Below, piece by piece: positions 11,720-23,717 of a stretch of 64,000 bases of DNA. Where the stretch lies: NCBI GenBank assembly GCA_026119935.1, contig JALRMH010000016.1, forward strand, positions 124,001-188,000, in the 5' to 3' direction. How positions within the stretch are numbered: the stretch's first letter is position 1; each line of letters opens with the position of its first letter. The translations under genes and the position numbers were made by a program. Below the pieces are notes generated by a model. It was given only the letters and a program-made list of their open reading frames with translations. It was not told the DNA's origin and made no database searches. Source of the DNA: Endothia cerciana (taxonomy: Eukaryota; Ascomycota; Sordariomycetes; Diaporthales; Cryphonectriaceae).

Positions 11720-12641
11720 ATCGTCAAGGTTTCCTTCGTACCGTCAATGTGAAGACGTCAACCAGCAGTGGGACCCCCGGAAGTTGACCTCCAGTCCATT
11801 TATGCATGTGTATAGTCAACAACGAAGGCGGTCGTCGTCCATGGAATGTTCCGGAGCGGGATAAAACCGGCGACTTTGACCACCCCCCCTCGCAGCTCTC
11901 CACCATCTTGTACTGTAGATCCCGGGAACGCTTTGTGGGGAAAGTCGAAGCGACGGCTTGCCAAACGATTTATGGAGCATCCCTGCCGCGATCTCATCCT
12001 GGTTAGTATGTGCTGAGCCGTAGCCTTCGGAGTACAATAATGCTGTCTTCGTTCACTCATCGATGCTAGACGAGGAGTCCTCGAAAATCACGAGAAAATC
12101 GGTGCGCACGCAACACCCTTGAACCCCGGAGGCATCTGGCTTCCAGATATCCCCACCCTCAGGGTGTCAGAGCTCTCTTCCTTGGTGCGGGTGGCGCTTT
12201 GAGTATTTGTGACGCATTGTTGTGATATAGACCGGTCCTCCAGGGCGTCCCCTCTGGAAGGATTTGGTGTCTCTTCATCACCGGATAATATTGCCCTCGT
12301 TATCTGCTCTGGGTGGATTTGGAAACCCCTTCCTCTGGCCTAGTCTGGGTTGTCCACTCCCGAGGTCGTGAACGGCGAGGCGTTACGAGCCTGGCTGCCG
12401 TCTCTGACATGAGCCACCAGACATTGGGTTCCGGAGGTTACCAGGTCTGTTGATGTGAAGATCGTGCCAGACCCTCAGGCTGGCCTGCATCACGAAACAA
12501 GGTTGTGAGGTCGGTCTATTGTTGGTCCGGGCTTAAGGGATCTCTAGATGGCCCGTATCAAGCGGGATCTTCGATACCAACACCTGCGACAATCTCAGCT
12601 CGACAACTTCACCACGTAATCCGGTGACCCCCAGGACCAAC
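11720..12641. other. divergent intergenic region, no gene seen
   Basis: About 0.9 kb between the heads of the dioxygenase (minus) and the broken hydrolase (plus), so it would have held both promoters. Only short overlapping ORFs occur; none is convincing. Confidence 0.5.
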
Positions 12642-13644
12642 ATGACTCGCTTTCCTTTTTTGACATATCTGCGGCTGAAAGCTCTAGTCACCCTAATCCG
12701 CATCGTCACCCGCTGGAACGCCCGAGGTGTCCTCCGCCGCGATCAATTGCTGGCTGACACCAGGTAAGTATCCCGTAAGGCGCGAGCGCATCCACATCCC
12801 CTCGCGCGACCGGGGCCGCTTCGTCACCGCCGACCTGTACCTCCCGCCCCTCCCACCGTGACCGGCACCGAGAAGCCGAGGCCCCTCCTCGTCAACTGGC
12901 ACGGCAGCGGCTTCGTGCTCACCGGCCTGCTGGGGACGAACGCGCTCTTCTGCGCCCGCGTGGCCCACGAGCTCGGCATCCCCGTGCTCGACGCGGACTA
13001 CCGCAAGGCCCCGGAGCACCCCTTCCCGGCGGCAGTGCACGACGCGGAGGACGTTGCTGCGGTGGGTGGGGGTGGGCCGCGGCGCCGCAGGTCACCCGGG
13101 CGGGATCCGGTTCGACCCCTCGCGCATCGCCGCCTCGGGCTTCAGCTCCGGCGGCGCGCTCGCGCTGGGGGCCGCGTCCGTCCTCCGCGCCCGGGTCCTG
13201 GAGCCTCTGGGCATTGACATCCGCGGCGCGGTGGGCATGTACCCCGTGACGGATATGGTGACGCCGTCGGAGGACAAGAGGCCCCCGCGCGAGGGCGTCG
13301 GATCCCCGATGGACACGAAGATGATGGACCTGTTCCGTGGCTGCTACGCACCGGAGGAGAGCAGGAGGGCGGCCCCGCTTGCGTCGCCGGTGATGGCTGA
13401 TCCGGGGACGTATTCTGGCACCGTGGCAATCCTCACGTGCGAGGGTGATCGTATCGCACCTGAGGGGCTTGAGCTCGTGAGGAGGTTGGAGGATGGGCCG
13501 AGACATGTGGTGGGCGAGATGATGCTCGACGCGGGGCATGGCTTTGACGCTGGGGCGGAGGAGGGGACGGTGAGGTGGGAGAGACGAGAGGAGATGTATC
13601 AAGTGGCAGTGAAGACCTTGAGAGAGGCGCTTTGGTTGGTGTAG
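12642..13644 (+). pseudogene. alpha/beta hydrolase (hormone-sensitive-lipase-like) with three frameshifts
   Basis: An ATG at 12642 opens a frame reading TRFPFLTYLRLKALVTLIRI. The family reading then jumps frame to YPVRRERIHIPSRDRGRF (around 12760), again at about 12857 to the oxyanion block LVNWHGSGFVL and DADYRKAPEHPFPAA, and again at about 13053 to LRWV...RIAASGFSSGGALALG, which holds the nucleophile elbow. The acid (CEGDRIAP) and His (DAGHGFD) follow in the last frame to a stop at 13642-13644. Every catalytic element of a fungal HSL-type esterase is present but no single frame links them, and no GT-AG introns account for the shifts. Each shift is repaired by one base, so sequencing error is an alternative to decay, but three in 400 bases makes a pseudogene more likely. 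Confidence 0.75.
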
Positions 13645-14647
13645 GCCTGGCCCCCGGGATCTGAGGTAGTCGAGAGGTAGCTAGTGGGCCCCTGGGCTCA
13701 TCTGTGGCTACCCTCCCGAGGCTGTGATTCTATCGTCACTATAGGTCGACATAGAAATCAGCATGAGTAGAGAAAGACCCAGCGCGACTGCATATTTCGT
13801 GAGCCACGGTAGAAGACGTGTCCAAGGAGTTGCTTAGGCCCAGTCCCGATATGGCTCATAATACTGCCCATTTCAATGGGTATCGTCGACAGTCAGGTTT
13901 ACATATCAGCAGAGAATCTCAAACTTGAACAAGCTTTCTCTTATCTAATAAAATAAGATTTCCCGTTCACTAGAGGAAGAGGGCATACTGTCAGCCATGA
14001 AGACAGCGCGATCGTTGGACGCAGCCTAGCAATCAATCTCCGATACCCAAGAGGACCAGGTTGGACATATTCATAACGATGACGGTAACTCTGCCGGGCG
14101 TTTCTTCCGAGTCGTTGCAGGTTGTATATAATTCTGATACTATTCACTGACTGCAGCGAAGACTCTTTGACAACTCCCAGCACACCTAGCTGGTGTACTG
14201 AGCTACTCCCAGCTGATGGTGCCGAAGAGACAGCGCTGGGGCAGGGCTAAAGTCGTGGGAAGAGCACCCCTAATTAGGAGAAGTTTAGGGCCTGACCGCT
14301 ATAAGAACTTTCAGCGGCCTGCCCTCCCAAGTGACCCCTGAAGCCTCCTCCCTGAAGCCTCCCTGCAGGGCCATCGGTGGGTGCGGCATCCCGGCCTCCC
14401 TGCAGGTACCCACCCACAGGCGCTGCTGGACCGTGCCCGCCCAAATTTTCAAATTTTCAAATAATTATGAATAAACAACAAAAAGTAAACAACAAGGTTG
14501 GCTTCGATACAACGATCGATCAAACCCACTCACCAACAACAATTGATCATTCGCTCTCTGCCAGATCTGACATCGCACTACCTTTCACTTACTAAGACCG
14601 CCATTGGGAAATCACACGGCCAGGATACAGGGTCACAGACACATATC
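13645..14647. other. intergenic, no gene seen
   Basis: About 1 kb. Around 14335-14410 there are repeated CCTCCCTGCAGG / CCTGAAGCCTCC units. At about 14445-14475 an AT-rich stretch (AAATTTTCAAATTTTCAAATAATTATG) contrasts with the GC-rich flanks and may belong to the promoter of the next gene. Confidence 0.5.
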
Positions 14648-15496
14648 ATGGCGCGAGCAAAACATCCCAGGGGCGAGAACACGCCAACTAAATCAAGCAA
14701 GGAGGAGCGGAAGATGGACGCCAAGTACAGCCCCAAGAAGCAGAACACACAGCGGGTGAAGAAGTACAAGCAGGCCAAGCGGACCAAACAGGCCCAGGCC
14801 CTTCAGAACGCCATCAAGGCCGCACAGAGCCCGGCGACCAAGAAGGCGCTGGTCGCACTGGAGGGCCAGATCTACCAGCCGTGGAAGTTCCGGAGCAAGG
14901 GTGCCGGCGAGCTGGCGGAGCTCGAGAAGCTGGTCAAGCAGCAGCAGGACGACATCCAGGGGCTGAGGAAAATGCTGCAGGGGAAGGATGTGCCGAGGCT
15001 GGAGCCTGTGAGCCCGAACGTGGCGGGGCTGGGACGAGAGGAGCCGGACTCTTCGCCCGTGAAGATCAGGGAGCAGCTCATGAATGATGTCGCTCTGTCG
15101 AACGGGGAGGGCGAAGCGCAGGATGAGCCTTCGGGCGTGTTGGAGGTGGAGGAGGTGATGGAGACAACTGAGGGAGCCGAGACGGAGCAAGCGAACGGCG
15201 CCGTGGAGACCACCATCGCAACCAGCGTCGAGGAGGCTGCCGAGTATCCGACACTTCCATCCGTGGAAGCCGACGATGTGCAGGAGGCAGTCGAGCAGGG
15301 GACCAGCCCCAAGGTCGAGGAGAACGGTACAGGGCAGCAGCCTGAGCTGGCGCAGGCCAGCGAGCAGCTCGATACTCACGGCACACCATCCAAACCACCA
15401 AAGAGGCATACGAGAGCATCTAGTGCAGACTCAAATGCCGGCACACCTCGCAACGTGAGGCGGTCTCCGAGGAAGAGGACGACGAAGAAGATTTAG
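14648..15496 (+). CDS. unknown protein, basic ends and acidic low-complexity middle
   Basis: A single exon of 282 residues if translation starts at 14648. The frame is open 50 codons further up, but that part looks like leader. The N-terminus is strongly basic (KEERKMDAKYSPKKQ, RVKKYKQAKRTKQAQ) and is followed by a helix-rich stretch with a possible coiled coil (LAELEKLVKQQQDDIQGLRKM). Then comes a long Glu-rich low-complexity region and a basic tail ending RRSPRKRTTKKI. This looks like a disordered nuclear or nucleic-acid-binding protein, but I recognise no domain. The call as a real gene rests on length, composition and the clean ATG-to-stop frame. An antisense frame of 238 codons also exists but is rich in Leu/His/Arg and looks like a shadow. 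Confidence 0.6.
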   Translation: MARAKHPRGENTPTKSSKEERKMDAKYSPKKQNTQRVKKYKQAKRTKQAQALQNAIKAAQSPATKKALVALEGQIYQPWKFRSKGAGELAELEKLVKQQQDDIQGLRKMLQGKDVPRLEPVSPNVAGLGREEPDSSPVKIREQLMNDVALSNGEGEAQDEPSGVLEVEEVMETTEGAETEQANGAVETTIATSVEEAAEYPTLPSVEADDVQEAVEQGTSPKVEENGTGQQPELAQASEQLDTHGTPSKPPKRHTRASSADSNAGTPRNVRRSPRKRTTKKI

Positions 15497-16289
15497 GGGG
15501 CCCCGCGGATCTCTCGTACGCGGCGTGCGAGGGGTCCTGCGTAGGTTGTACCGGAACATGGGCGTGATCGAGACACCAATCAGGTTGTGATGGGACTGTG
15601 AAAGGCGGGCAGGGCTACAAGTGCCTGGGTGAAGTAGACTCAAGGACCTGGTCGCATCGGCACTATACTGAGTAGCTGGCTCAGCAAGCGGACATTGCAT
15701 TTGATTACTCACATCAGCGTCGGCATGCACCTAGCGATGACACCGGAAATTAATATCGCATCGCGATTTAGCGTCTTGCAGCATTTCCCTGATCCTCGAT
15801 GTGTTGGGCTCGGAAGAGGTGACAGGTTCAGTAGGCGATATTGTGACGGCTCCATTCTGACCTCGGTCGATGCATTGGTGGTACCTTGATCCCTCATCAT
15901 CGAGGAGTGCCGGTGTAGTGACTCAACCGGCGTGAGGTTGGACAAGCAAAGCTGACGATTAGAAGTGCACGCCGAGAAGATGGTCCAACGGTGGAGCCGA
16001 GGAGGGACGCTTTGTCAGCGACGGCTGTCAATAACGTCCATCGTCTCGTGGCTGGGCGCCGCTTGTTCTAGCACGGTGGTCCCTCCAACCCTTGACAAAT
16101 CAATATAAAGAGTGTAGCAGTCTCCTACGCGAGGCAAGGCAATAAAGATTCCACGAGGCAAAGAGGTGGTCGACTTGATCTCTTGGTAGATACCCCACGG
16201 CAGTCAAGAAGTCTCCTAGTCTTGCAAAGTCAGAGCACCCTCTCCAGGGACTTGCCGCACAACACAACTTCGCTCAAAAGCCCATCACG
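15497..16289. other. intergenic, promoter of the acetyltransferase
   Basis: No gene seen. Contains a TATA-like element at 16104-16110, about 180 bp upstream of the GNAT start. Confidence 0.5.
16104..16110 (+). promoter_or_regulatory. TATA-like element upstream of the GNAT gene
   Basis: TATAAAG in an otherwise mixed-composition region, 180 bp before the ATG at 16290. The distance is compatible with a TATA box plus a leader of roughly 150 nt. This rests on sequence match only. Confidence 0.3.
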
Positions 16290-16937
16290 ATGCCTCTGGA
16301 CCCGACGCTCAAGCTCCGTTGGGGCCTCCCATCCGACGTTAATGCCATGGTCGAGATCTTCCTCGATGCCTTCTCGGGGAACGAAGTGGGACGGACTTTC
16401 TTCCCCCGCGACACGCCGTCCGCGCGCGACTTCTTCACAAGGTCCCTGGCCGAGGAGATCCACGATCCCGCCGCCCGATTCCTCATCGTGACAGACCCCT
16501 CAGACAAGCCGGTCGCCTTCGCAAAGTGGATCGCGCCGCTCCCGCCTAACACGCCCGCGCCGCCGGTGCCCGCGGAAGACAGCTGGCCCGAGGACGGCGA
16601 CCCGAAGCTCGCGACGATGTTCTTCCAGAAGCTGGCGGACATGCACAAGGAGATCATGTGCGGGAGAAGCCACTGGTACCTGGAGATCATCGTCACGCGG
16701 CCGGAGCACCAGGGCCGCGGGGCGGGCGGGCTGATGATGCGCTGGGGCGTGGACCGGGCGGACCAGGAGAGCCTAGAGTGCTATCTAGACGCGACACCCG
16801 AAGGGAAGCCGCTGTATGAGAAATTTGGGTTCGTCGACGCGGTGGCGCCTTGGCCGTTCTTCGATGAGCAGTATCGGCATTCGTTCATGGTCCGGAATAC
16901 GAGGCGTGGGCCAGGTGTATACGGTCCTGCGGTGTAG
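16290..16937 (+). CDS. GNAT-family N-acetyltransferase
   Basis: One exon, 215 residues. The start at 16290 is the first ATG of the frame and begins the typical fungal GNAT opening (LRWGLPSDVNAMVEIFLDAF). The central strand LEIIVTRPEHQGRGAGG carries the acetyl-CoA pyrophosphate loop (Q/R-x-x-G-x-G), and the closing motif LYEKFGFVD is the family's final helix and strand. It would transfer acetyl from acetyl-CoA to an amine, but the acceptor is not predictable. No signal peptide or membrane segment is seen, so it is probably cytosolic. Its neighbours give no clue to function. Confidence 0.9.
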   Translation: MPLDPTLKLRWGLPSDVNAMVEIFLDAFSGNEVGRTFFPRDTPSARDFFTRSLAEEIHDPAARFLIVTDPSDKPVAFAKWIAPLPPNTPAPPVPAEDSWPEDGDPKLATMFFQKLADMHKEIMCGRSHWYLEIIVTRPEHQGRGAGGLMMRWGVDRADQESLECYLDATPEGKPLYEKFGFVDAVAPWPFFDEQYRHSFMVRNTRRGPGVYGPAV

Positions 16938-19870
16938 GCGACTGGGCCGGAGATATGGAAGAGCGGCACCTTCTCGATGTTTTCGAAGGATAGCAGACCA
17001 TGCAGGACTCTTCTCGAATCTGGGCGCCTCTCATACACACCTCGACCTCGATTATTTCTATGCCTGGATTAAGCAAGGCGGGTGGGATGGATTCGGCAGG
17101 GAGCAATCAAGCAATCTGTAGGTTCAGTCGCAGACACATTGCACATAACCACAAGGGACGCTCTAGAGATTCTACCCGTGCAGTGCAATAGGTTGGTCGT
17201 CAGACCTCAAGGAAAATTGATACGCTTAGATGGGATTTGCCCATAGACCTCGAGAGGGTAGAGCCGCATGCTTTCAAAGCATAAAGAGTACCAATTAGCT
17301 TCGTTTCGGGAAGGGGGCTATCTTCAATCAACATTCTAGAGCATATGCATTCTCAGGCCCCTACCTCGGCAGGAAAACCCCTAATTGCGATGAGACTCAA
17401 TCAACGTTGGAATTTTGGAGGTGGAGTGAAAAGGATATGGTAATGCGGCAGGATGATTGAAAATTATCACAATTGCCCGAGGCCAAGATAGAGGGCATAC
17501 TTCCTGTGGCGAGGGCGTGAAGGATGACAACCGCTCGCCTGTGCCCTGGGGCTGGAGCCTCTTCATGCTCAAGACTTCCCTGGCCATGCTGCGCGCATCG
17601 CGGGGATCTTCCTCGACAGTAATTATACGGACATCCCCGAGCAGAAAGTTCGAGTGGCAGCCTTTGGCCCCCCCCCCCCTTTCTTCTTTTTTCTTTCTTT
17701 TTCCTTCCATCGCACATAGCTAGTCCGCTGGTGAAGTCGATCTTTCTTGTTGGTGGAAGAGTCGGTGTGGCTCTCAGGGGTGCTGTCAGCTGCACTGTGA
17801 CACGCCGCCTCATTTCGCGACGCAAGACAAAGACATGGTCTCGGAGTATCATAGGCGAAAGCCCCCCCCCCCCCTTTTTTTTCCTCCTTTTTTTTTTTTG
17901 TTCCCCAAAGTAGGGGCTGCTGGGGTTCTGTAGCAGCGCGCAGCCTGGTGAGTCTCTACATATGCGGTGTGATGAACGAACGCGATGGGCAATGGGTACC
18001 TGAGTAGTCACAGGGCAGTAGACTTCTGGAGAGAGGAAAAAAGAAAGACAAACAAAAAATAGAGAGACTGAAGAAATTAGACGAAGAAGAAATGTGGGTC
18101 AGAAAGAGAAGCAATGTTCGAAGAAAGCAGGCTGGAAAAGAAGAAAAAAAGAAGGAAGAACATGAGAAAAGAGGCAAATTAAAAAGAAAAAGAAACTGCT
18201 GCCAAGAAGTGCTGTCTTCTGCATCAATGACAGGGCCCCTAACCCATCAGTGCCTGTTTCTCTCAAATGCGGGTTTATCCCAGGAACCACACCTCGACTT
18301 TTTCAGATGCCATCAATTTTCACAGTGATGTTGTGGATCTTTTGTCACAACATGCAAGCAGGGAGTTGATGCCACATACTGTGGTAGAGTGGATCATCCC
18401 ATCGCGCTTGGTCCAAATAAAGTTTGCGGCTCAGTGGAGTACTGGGGGCCCGGGTTGGGGGGGAGGGGCGGGTAAGGTTCTGTGCCGCGGTGGATCTCTC
18501 ATCCTTCCTTGCCAAATACTACAGTAGTTTTACATAGCGATTCTTGTCTTCAGAATGTCTTGCCTGAGCTTGTTGGCCTGATCACAAATGTGGCTGTCAA
18601 TATCTGGCATCCCAGCTGCTGGCAGAAAACACACACGAAGGTGTCCACTCAGTATGAATAGACCTTCTGGCAATCATGTGTCGCCCTGGGACGCTGTTCA
18701 GCAAGTGCTCAAATGCCCAACAGGACAACCGCCTGGATCCACTCGATGCCTTCTCGGGCCGCAGATGGTCTGTGCCCTTCCCGTGGGCAGGCCTGACAGG
18801 GGAGTGTTGAGCAAACCTGCTAAGGTGAGCTGTGTTTGTTTTGTTCTCCAACGCAATGCGCAGCACTATCCTCGGTGGTTTTTTGGATGTTTTTCTTTCT
18901 TATGTGGTTTTCCTCCCCTTCTCTCTCAAACACACTGGCTTGTATATTTCATTTCTCAACCCGCAAGACCAACATATCTTTAGCTTTAGTTAAGTCTAGT
19001 AAGCCAGCCCTGCCTAAGATGGTCGGCTTCGTCATCTTGTCCTCCCACGCCAACCGGACCTCTGGAGCGTCTGCTGCTATGGACCAACAGTGCCATCCTT
19101 GTAATAGTAAGCCTCGCTGTTCTGAAAATTCCCCAACCTTGAAAGTGGCAGGGATAAGTACCGCCTCACGCTTGTCCCCCAATCATGACGCTGAGGACCG
19201 CTGCAGGTGTCATCAAAGATCACCTCAGTCAGGTGGTGCATACTGCAGCAGAAGCAGTAAGCAAGAACTAGGGCGAACAGTCGCGTCAAGACGGACTGGC
19301 CGCGAGCAACACAAGAGGGGTCACCGTGTAGACAGGTCTATTTCCAACGGATCCGCCTCTGCAGGCGGTTGCCTATCAGGTAGTCGACGATCGAGACCCC
19401 AGTAAAGCTGCAGCAACATCAATTGCTGTACAGTACAAATGTGCCGAGGCTGGACTTCTCCTTGGCTTTTTCTCGTCCATTGGCATCACAGGGTACAATC
19501 TCCTCCTTGGCTGTCTCATTTTTGTCTGCAGTCCAACACATCTCGCTAACAATTACTACGGCTTACAAGGGATAGCGTCCTTGTGTTGTACAGACCACAG
19601 CTTCTCAACCCACACCAACTGCCGTCAATACCACGCAGCTCTTCCTCCTCTTCCCCCCCACCTCTTCAGGCCCAGCCTTGTGTCTTTCTCCACAACAAAC
19701 GACTCCAACAAAAATCTCGCAGTCCGCCAGTCTTGTTAGCTTCTGGCACTAGATTGTCACGGCCTGCCGCAGACAACCCATTTGACAGCCTCTTGCCCCT
19801 CCACTTTTCAGCTGAAGGGTCTATGGGTGCGCTTGTCTCTATGTGCACACCTTTCCACTAACGGCCAGCC
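16938..19870. other. long gene-free region upstream of the AAA+ ATPase
   Basis: About 2.9 kb without a supported gene. It contains C/T-rich low complexity (C runs at 17668-17679 and 17862-17874, each followed by T tracts), a purine-rich tract at about 18040-18200, and several overlapping ORFs on both strands without family resemblance. The last 300 bp is pyrimidine-rich and probably the leader of the AAA+ gene. Confidence 0.5.
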
Positions 19871-22800
19871 ATGGACTCTGCCCCTCAACAGGCGGCCGCC
19901 ATCCTCGGAGAGGGCGACACCTCCAAGCCCCCATCAAAGGATACTGAGGTCAAGGCCGATGCGGTTGATGCCGTCAAGGCAGAAGACAAGCACAAAGATA
20001 TCTCCGAGGAGACGGGAAAGAAGAAGAAGACAGAGAAGACGGGGGCGATGAAGCAACCCGGTGTCAACAAGAAGAAGAAGGACGATTCCAAGAAGGCGAC
20101 GGAGGAGAAGCCTATTTCAACTCACGACTCTTCGGACTCCAGCGATGACGACAGCCCGTCCTCTTCTGATTCGGACAGTGAAGACGCCGAGCTCCCTCTC
20201 GTCCACCCACGGAGACGCAGCTCTGGGAAGGCCCGCGGCACTAAAGAGCCACTGTCTGGCCTGGATTCTTCGGATCAGAAATCAGAATCGGAGGACAAGA
20301 TGGATGACAAAGACCCTCTGGCCGATCCGACGATGACCCAGAGCAAGATCCTCGGGACCCAGGCCATCTACCTCCACGTTTCTCGCGAGATGAAAAAGCT
20401 GCAACATCTCCTTGAATTAGATAGATCACAGCATCCAGCTCCTTCAGCCCTTCCCGCCCATCGCGCCCTTGGTGGCGGTTTGGGAGGCGGCTTAGGCACT
20501 AACCTTGGCGGGGGTCCTGCTGCGCTCCACTACCCAGCACAGATGGGTGGCTTCACAGCGATGACCCCAACCCAGGCTCGCATGGCTCGCCTCAGTCGCT
20601 CCCACCCAGCTAGGTCAGGCGCCTTTGCTAGCCTCCTCAAAGACGCCGATGACGATGATCTACCTGTTATAGGTGACGGCCGGCGGCGGTCCGGAAGCGC
20701 GAAGGTCCATATGAAGCACCCCGGCGGGTCTGCCGACCAGGGCAAAAAAGAACCCAAGAAGCCCGACTACAAGCGGGTTGATCAGGTCTGGAATAGTGCT
20801 TTGCATAACTACCAACTTCAGGACACGGCAGAGCGCACGAGCGAAACCAAGTACAACGGCTTCTGCTTCCACGTCCGTCGAACATTCGACTGGGAGGGCA
20901 AATACAAGGCCACTGTTGTTGATATCAAGAGCAAAGTCCTGCGGCAGAGCCTCCAGGACGTGATTGGAAACATCAAGGGCGTCAGCCTGGTCGAAGAGAT
21001 ACCAAAGCTGGACCCCAAATTGCTATTCCTATATCTCGAAGACTTTCGTGAGCACGCCAAGAAGCTCAAGCAGGCAGCCGCCAGTCCGCCCGGAACCGAC
21101 AAGGAGGAACGGGAGAGGGAATTCTGGAGTCTGGAAGAGCAGCGGCAGCACCTGAAGGTCCTAATCAAGTACATCGACAAGGACTACGACCACGTCAAGA
21201 AGTCTCTCTACCCACTGCTTGAGCACGGCTTGATTACTTTCAATCTTCTCTGGGCCCTCTGGAAGCCCGATACACTGGCCTACACAACGACCTATGGTTC
21301 GATCGAGGAGCCCCGGATCTTCAAGGTGGAAGTTGCCGAGAAGCATCATAACATGTCCAAGGGCAACTTCTACTACATCGACGGAAAATATCTCGAATAT
21401 GATGGCAAACAGTTTGGGTACGGCCACATGATGGTGGAGATCAGCGAGTTTCGTGGCGCGAGGAAGATCACCAGCCTTGGGTGCTACCCCCTCAAGTTCC
21501 ATGAGGATGAGGAGAAGGTTCGAAAGGACCTGATCGAGCGTGGCAAGAAATTTGTTACGCTTAGCGGCGTCCACTACAAGTCCCATCACGGCATGGCATA
21601 CTACAAGAAGAAGAAGTCCATCATCAAAGTGAATGTAAACGGCAGGATCATGGTGGACAGCGCCATTCATCGCCGCATCAACCCCAACTACCCCATTTCT
21701 ATCGTCCGGCCCAAAGAGATTGATATTTTCACAGGCAACGAGGACCTGGACGACGAGAACAACGCCGATCAAGACAAGGACGTTGAGGATGGCGGCGTAA
21801 CGAGGGTCAAGTACATCACCAAGTTAATGAAGGACGACAAGGGCCAGATGCAGATCTTTCAAGTGACGAAGGGAGAGGCTGAAGAAAACCACCAGGAGGG
21901 GCTGGCCAAGGTGGAGAGTCAGTGTGATTACGATACCGAGACAGGTGACGCAGGAGAGGATGGGGAATCGAAGGATGCCAAGGCGCCGCCTGAGTTCACC
22001 GACGACGAATACCTTATTGCCTCCCCTGTTGTGCTGGGCTTTGCTTTCGGAGAGAAGCTCTGGCTGGAGTTCACCGTATCAGGCATCAAGGACGTCTCTT
22101 GGAACGAGAAGGCGTACGAGTCTCTGGTCTTGGAGCCTGAGACCAAGGAGACCGTGAAGGTTTGTGGGTTCCGTGGACCACGTATCTGACGAGAAGCTAA
22201 CAATGACCCAGGCCCTCGTTGAGTCTCATAAATATCACGGGGCAGAATCCATTGATGACGTGATTCAAGGCAAGGGCAAAGGACTCGTGGGTATGATATA
22301 CATACCTTCCTGTCAGATCTCCACGATACTTGGCTGACTCATGGTAGCGATTCTCCACGGGCCACCCGGTACCGGCAAGACCCTCACCGCGGAAGGCATC
22401 AGCGAGGTGCTCAAGTGTCCACTGTATATGGTCTCCGCAGGAGAGCTTGGTACGGACTCCCGCACCCTCGAGGTTGAACTGCAGCGGATCCTCGACGTCT
22501 GCCATGCCTGGGGCGCCATCCTGCTTCTGGACGAGGCCGACGTCTTCCTGGAGAAGCGTAACATGAGCGACTTGCACCGCAATGCGCTCGTCAGCATCTT
22601 CCTACGCCAGCTCGAGTATTTCCAGGGGATCCTGTTCTTGACGACGAACAGAGTGCAGACCTTTGACGACGCCTTCCAGTCCCGAATCCACATTGCCCTG
22701 CGGTACGACCCCCTGGACCAGCGCGCCAAGAAGACCATCTTCAAGATGTTTGTGGATAAGGCTCGCGCGCAGCAAAAGACCGGCCAGGAGAAGATCGTCT

Positions 22801-23116
22801 TCACGGATGAAGACTACGACAGCCTGGCCCGGCACGACCTCAACGGCCGACAGATCAAGAACACGGTCATCCGTGCCCAGGGGCTGGCGGTCAACAAGGG
22901 CGAGTCGCTTGCCATGAAGCACGTGCGACAAATCCGTAAGTAGTCCTTTCTCCCCCAGGCGGTGCCTCTTGACGCCTCTGTCATGGACCTCTCAAACGAA
23001 GCACTTCATTTACCACAACCGGGTCCTAACACTACACAGTGGATGTGCAGGTCAGCTTTGACAGGGACCTCAAGGGCGGCACCGGGTACCAGGATGCCAT
23101 GCGGAGCTATTTCTGA
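19871..23116 (+). CDS. large fungal AAA+ ATPase (DUF7025-type N-terminal region)
   Basis: Exons 19871-22159, 22212-22290, 22348-22935 and 23040-23116 give 1010 residues; the introns (52, 57 and 104 nt) are consensus. The first 160 residues are a disordered Lys- and Ser/Asp-rich stretch. A Gly-rich segment and a folded fungal-specific region follow (YNGFCFHVRRTFDWEGKYK; ISEFRGARKITSLGCYPLKF), the region often annotated DUF7025. The C-terminal ATPase has Walker A GPPGTGKT at about 794-801, Walker B ILLLDEADVF at about 850, and TTNR as sensor 1. There is one ATPase core, as usual for this fungal family, whose partners are largely unstudied. It may remodel protein complexes. No signal or membrane segment is seen, and the basic tail near the N-terminus could be nuclear. 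Confidence 0.9.
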
Positions 23117-23717
23117 GAGGCCCTTACCTCGAGAGCCCACGTGGAACTCACGCCGGTCCTCATGGGATTTTTTATTTTTATTCTTCTCATAGTGGATATG
23201 GCGTCGCCAGTCTCATCTCAATAGCGGCTACCGTGCCTGATGTTGATTGCACAAGTCTGTGATATTTGATTCCCTTGTGGGTTCGCTGTGGTATCCATCC
23301 TCGCTTGTGCGTGTTTGGCATGTTCGCCTGTCCGGTACATGGTCAGGCAGAACGAACCCATAGAAGGTAGATGGATCGTCATGCTTAGTGTGATGTTCTG
23401 TTGTTCACCGAGTATATGCCCAATACTTCTATCACCCTTAATGATTGATGGCCGATATTATATCATCGAGTGAGGTCTGCTCCATGGCCTGACCAGGGTT
23501 GGGGTCAAGAAGCTTGCAGGGCTCAGGTGGACAAGCGGGTGCTGAGCACCGTCGAGGGCCGAGTCGAGCCGCGTCGCGTCCAGCTTCGATCCGACCCCGC
23601 GGCACCACCTGCGGACCTCGCCAAACCAGCCTCACCGTCTGTTTCGAAAGGACCCGGTTTCAAGCCGTTGGCTGTCTGTCTCCCCGATGTCATGACAACC
23701 TGTTCCGGTAGCACGAT
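23117..23717. other. intergenic between the AAA+ gene and psf2
   Basis: No gene seen. The region turns GC-rich in the last 250 bp ahead of psf2, where its promoter should lie. Confidence 0.5.

Noticed and set aside
17397..18011. 204-codon minus-strand ORF
   Set aside because: Built on low-complexity C/T and A runs; no conserved features.
19077..19289. Small ORF with a signal-peptide-like start on the minus strand
   Set aside because: Short, lies in the probable leader region of the AAA+ gene, and has no supporting splice or family evidence.
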